In this document: positions 62,548 through 64,000 of the stretch, in pieces
Position numbering within the stretch: position 1 is the first letter of the stretch
Layout: the number at the start of each line of letters is the position of its first letter
Source of the DNA: Holophagae bacterium
GTDB taxonomy: Bacteria > Acidobacteriota > Holophagae > Acanthopleuribacterales > Acanthopleuribacteraceae
NCBI GenBank assembly: GCA_029263455.1
Contig: JAJCXM010000003.1
Span: 1 to 64,000 of the forward strand
Direction of reading: 5' to 3'
Length of the DNA: 64,000 nucleotides
Made by a program: the position numbers and the translations under genes
Notes under the pieces: generated by a model
What the model saw: only the letters and a program-made list of their open reading frames with translations
What the model was told of the DNA's origin: nothing
The model's database searches: none

Positions 62548-64000
62548 CTAACTCTCTTCCTCGTACATGCGGTCAATCAAGGCTTCGAATTTCTTATTGA
62601 TGACTTTGCGCTTGATCTTGAGACTAGGGGTAAGCTCCCCTGTTTCCACGTCAAATGGCTGTGAAATAATCTCAAATTTCTTGACCTTTTCGTAGCGCGC
62701 AAAGTCTTTCATTTGATAGTCGATCTCATGCATGAGCAACTCTCGAAACGGTGCGTGTTTCGACAAAACTTCAGGATCACTGGACCATTGCTGTTTAGCA
62801 GACCATTTAGCGACCGTTTCCCATGGAGGAACAATCAAGGCGGTTATGTAGTTTCTGCGGTCACCGATAACTACCGCATTCTCTATATATGGGCTAAGTT
62901 TTAAGGCACTTTCGATGGGTTGTGGCGCCACGTTTTTTCCGCCAGAAGTCACAATTATTTCCTTCTTACGATCCGTAATCCGCAAAAAACCATCGTCGTC
63001 AATGACGCCGATATCGCCCGTATGGAACCAACCGTCAACGATCGCCTCTTCGGTTGCTTTGTCGTTATTGTAATAGCCCATCATCACATTAGGACCTCGA
63101 GCTAATATTTCACCGTCTTCTGCAATGCGAATTTCCACGTTGGAAATTGGGGGACCAACGGTTCCGGGCTTCAAATGTTCGGGCGTATTACAGGTGAGAA
63201 CAGGTGAGGTTTCGGTGAGCCCATAACCTTCAAGTATCTTTATACCAATCCCCAAGAAAAATTCACCGATATCTTTCGACAACGGCGCGCCGCCCGATAC
63301 AAGGTATTTTAGGCGGCCACCGGTTTTCTCGCGTATTTTTGAAAAAACAACTTTATCGGCCATTCGGTAGCGCACACCAAGCGTTCCAGGAAGCGGTTTT
63401 CCGTTCACGAAATAGGGCGTCGCCTCTTTAGCAACAGCCAACGCCCACTTGAACAAACCGCGTTTTACGAGACCAGAACTGGCGGCCTTCTCCTTGATTC
63501 CAGCATAAATTTTTTCGAATAAGCGCGGAACCGAAATCATAACGGTCGGTTGTACTTCAACTAGGTTGGCTTGGATCGTTTTCATGTTTTCTGCATAAGC
63601 AATCGTAACCCCACAACACACCATCAAATAGAAGCCCGACATCCGTTCTAAGACATGGCATAAAGGTAAATGCGACAGATGCGTATCCGTTTGGTTGCAA
63701 GGTACTGCATCTATCACACCTTCGACATTTGAAAGCAGATTGTGATGAGAAAGCATAACGCCTTTAGGTGGGCCAGTCGTTCCACTGGTATAAATCAAGG
63801 TCATCAATTGTTCGCGCTCAATATCGGCGGTACGTTTTAACAAAGCTTCTTCATTGTCTGTACCCGAGCCCAAGCCCTCGATTTCTTTCATCGATTTTAC
63901 GTCGGCAGGCAAATCGGACCCTTGATCCATGACGATGATGTATTTCAGCATTGGCAGATCTTTTTTTACGGTCATGATCTTTTCCACTTGATCTTGATCT
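62548..64000 (-). CDS. Long-chain acyl-CoA synthetase, N-terminus beyond the window
   Basis: 484 residues of an AMP-forming acyl-CoA synthetase; the frame runs past the right edge, so the start is outside. YTSGTTGPPKG is the ATP/AMP-binding signature. GYGLTETSP, WFHTGDIG and RKKEIIVTSGGKNVAP are the later A-motifs, and the latch Lys lies in SLKIKRK. It activates fatty acids for beta-oxidation or lipid synthesis and resembles the eukaryote-like FadD15/ACSL group. Confidence 0.93.
   Translation of the reverse strand, partial: DQDQVEKIMTVKKDLPMLKYIIVMDQGSDLPADVKSMKEIEGLGSGTDNEEALLKRTADIEREQLMTLIYTSGTTGPPKGVMLSHHNLLSNVEGVIDAVPCNQTDTHLSHLPLCHVLERMSGFYLMVCCGVTIAYAENMKTIQANLVEVQPTVMISVPRLFEKIYAGIKEKAASSGLVKRGLFKWALAVAKEATPYFVNGKPLPGTLGVRYRMADKVVFSKIREKTGGRLKYLVSGGAPLSKDIGEFFLGIGIKILEGYGLTETSPVLTCNTPEHLKPGTVGPPISNVEIRIAEDGEILARGPNVMMGYYNNDKATEEAIVDGWFHTGDIGVIDDDGFLRITDRKKEIIVTSGGKNVAPQPIESALKLSPYIENAVVIGDRRNYITALIVPPWETVAKWSAKQQWSSDPEVLSKHAPFRELLMHEIDYQMKDFARYEKVKKFEIISQPFDVETGELTPSLKIKRKVINKKFEALIDRMYEEES

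Overview
The window looks like a chromosomal stretch of a Gram-negative, aerobic, heterotrophic bacterium. The signs are lipoproteins with lipoboxes, a TonB-dependent receptor, many Sec signal peptides, glutaminyl-tRNA synthetase, a class I fumarase, an acyl-CoA dehydrogenase and an acyl-CoA synthetase. The base composition is fairly balanced. I cannot fix the phylum from sequence alone: several families are commonest in Proteobacteria and Acidobacteriota, but no marker settles it. Nearly all genes have clear Shine-Dalgarno sites, with two ArsR genes as apparent leaderless exceptions. GTG and TTG starts are frequent.

Region 1 (1-23 kb) is mostly housekeeping. After a broken REP-associated (RAYT/Y1) transposase and a repeat patch come a secreted TPR protein and a leftward block: transketolase in two subunits, a lipoprotein, an HExxH membrane protein, acyl-CoA dehydrogenase, a fibronectin/FG-GAP lipoprotein and glnS. 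Then come a TolB-propeller/amidohydrolase fusion, a compact exonuclease-polymerase of DNA polymerase family A, a DedA protein, a tiny DUF4157-type protein, a secreted lipase-like pair, fumarase and an M61 peptidase.

Region 2 (23.3-34.9 kb) is accessory. About 5.7 kb carrying two ArsR-SRPBCC operons, a YdeI-family protein and a serine beta-lactamase-like hydrolase lies between two direct copies of one gene junction (end of a 208-aa membrane protein gene plus 3' end of a ceramidase-like gene). This looks like an insertion or duplication scar. Next come a YefM-YoeB toxin-antitoxin pair with a recognisable operator, an AbiE toxin-antitoxin pair bracketed by near-identical 158-bp direct repeats, a nursery of palindromic repeats of four families, and a GIY-YIG nuclease gene sandwiched between repeat copies beside the 3' end of tmRNA.

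Region 3 (35-50 kb) holds SbcDC and what I think is the most interesting locus: a Sia-type partner-switch module. It has a SiaB-like kinase, a SiaC-like phosphoprotein and a diguanylate cyclase. The usual membrane phosphatase SiaA appears to be replaced by a 1731-aa pseudokinase-ATPase-TPR-GAF-PP2C protein. Between the kinase and the phosphatase sit an MpaB/rubber-oxygenase-type (DUF2236) protein and a seven-helix membrane protein resembling transmembrane terpene cyclases. My inference is a signalling system that couples a small-molecule or membrane-lipid oxidation step to c-di-GMP output.

Region 4 (50-64 kb) has a TonB-dependent receptor, a membrane-anchored hydrolase, two overlapping FG-GAP-like genes, a TetR regulator with matching palindromic operators at its own promoter and before a small TPR gene, a sirtuin with a zinc-ribbon membrane protein, an exported methyltransferase, a Rieske-TPP enzyme fusion, a thioredoxin-like protein and a long-chain acyl-CoA synthetase cut by the window edge.
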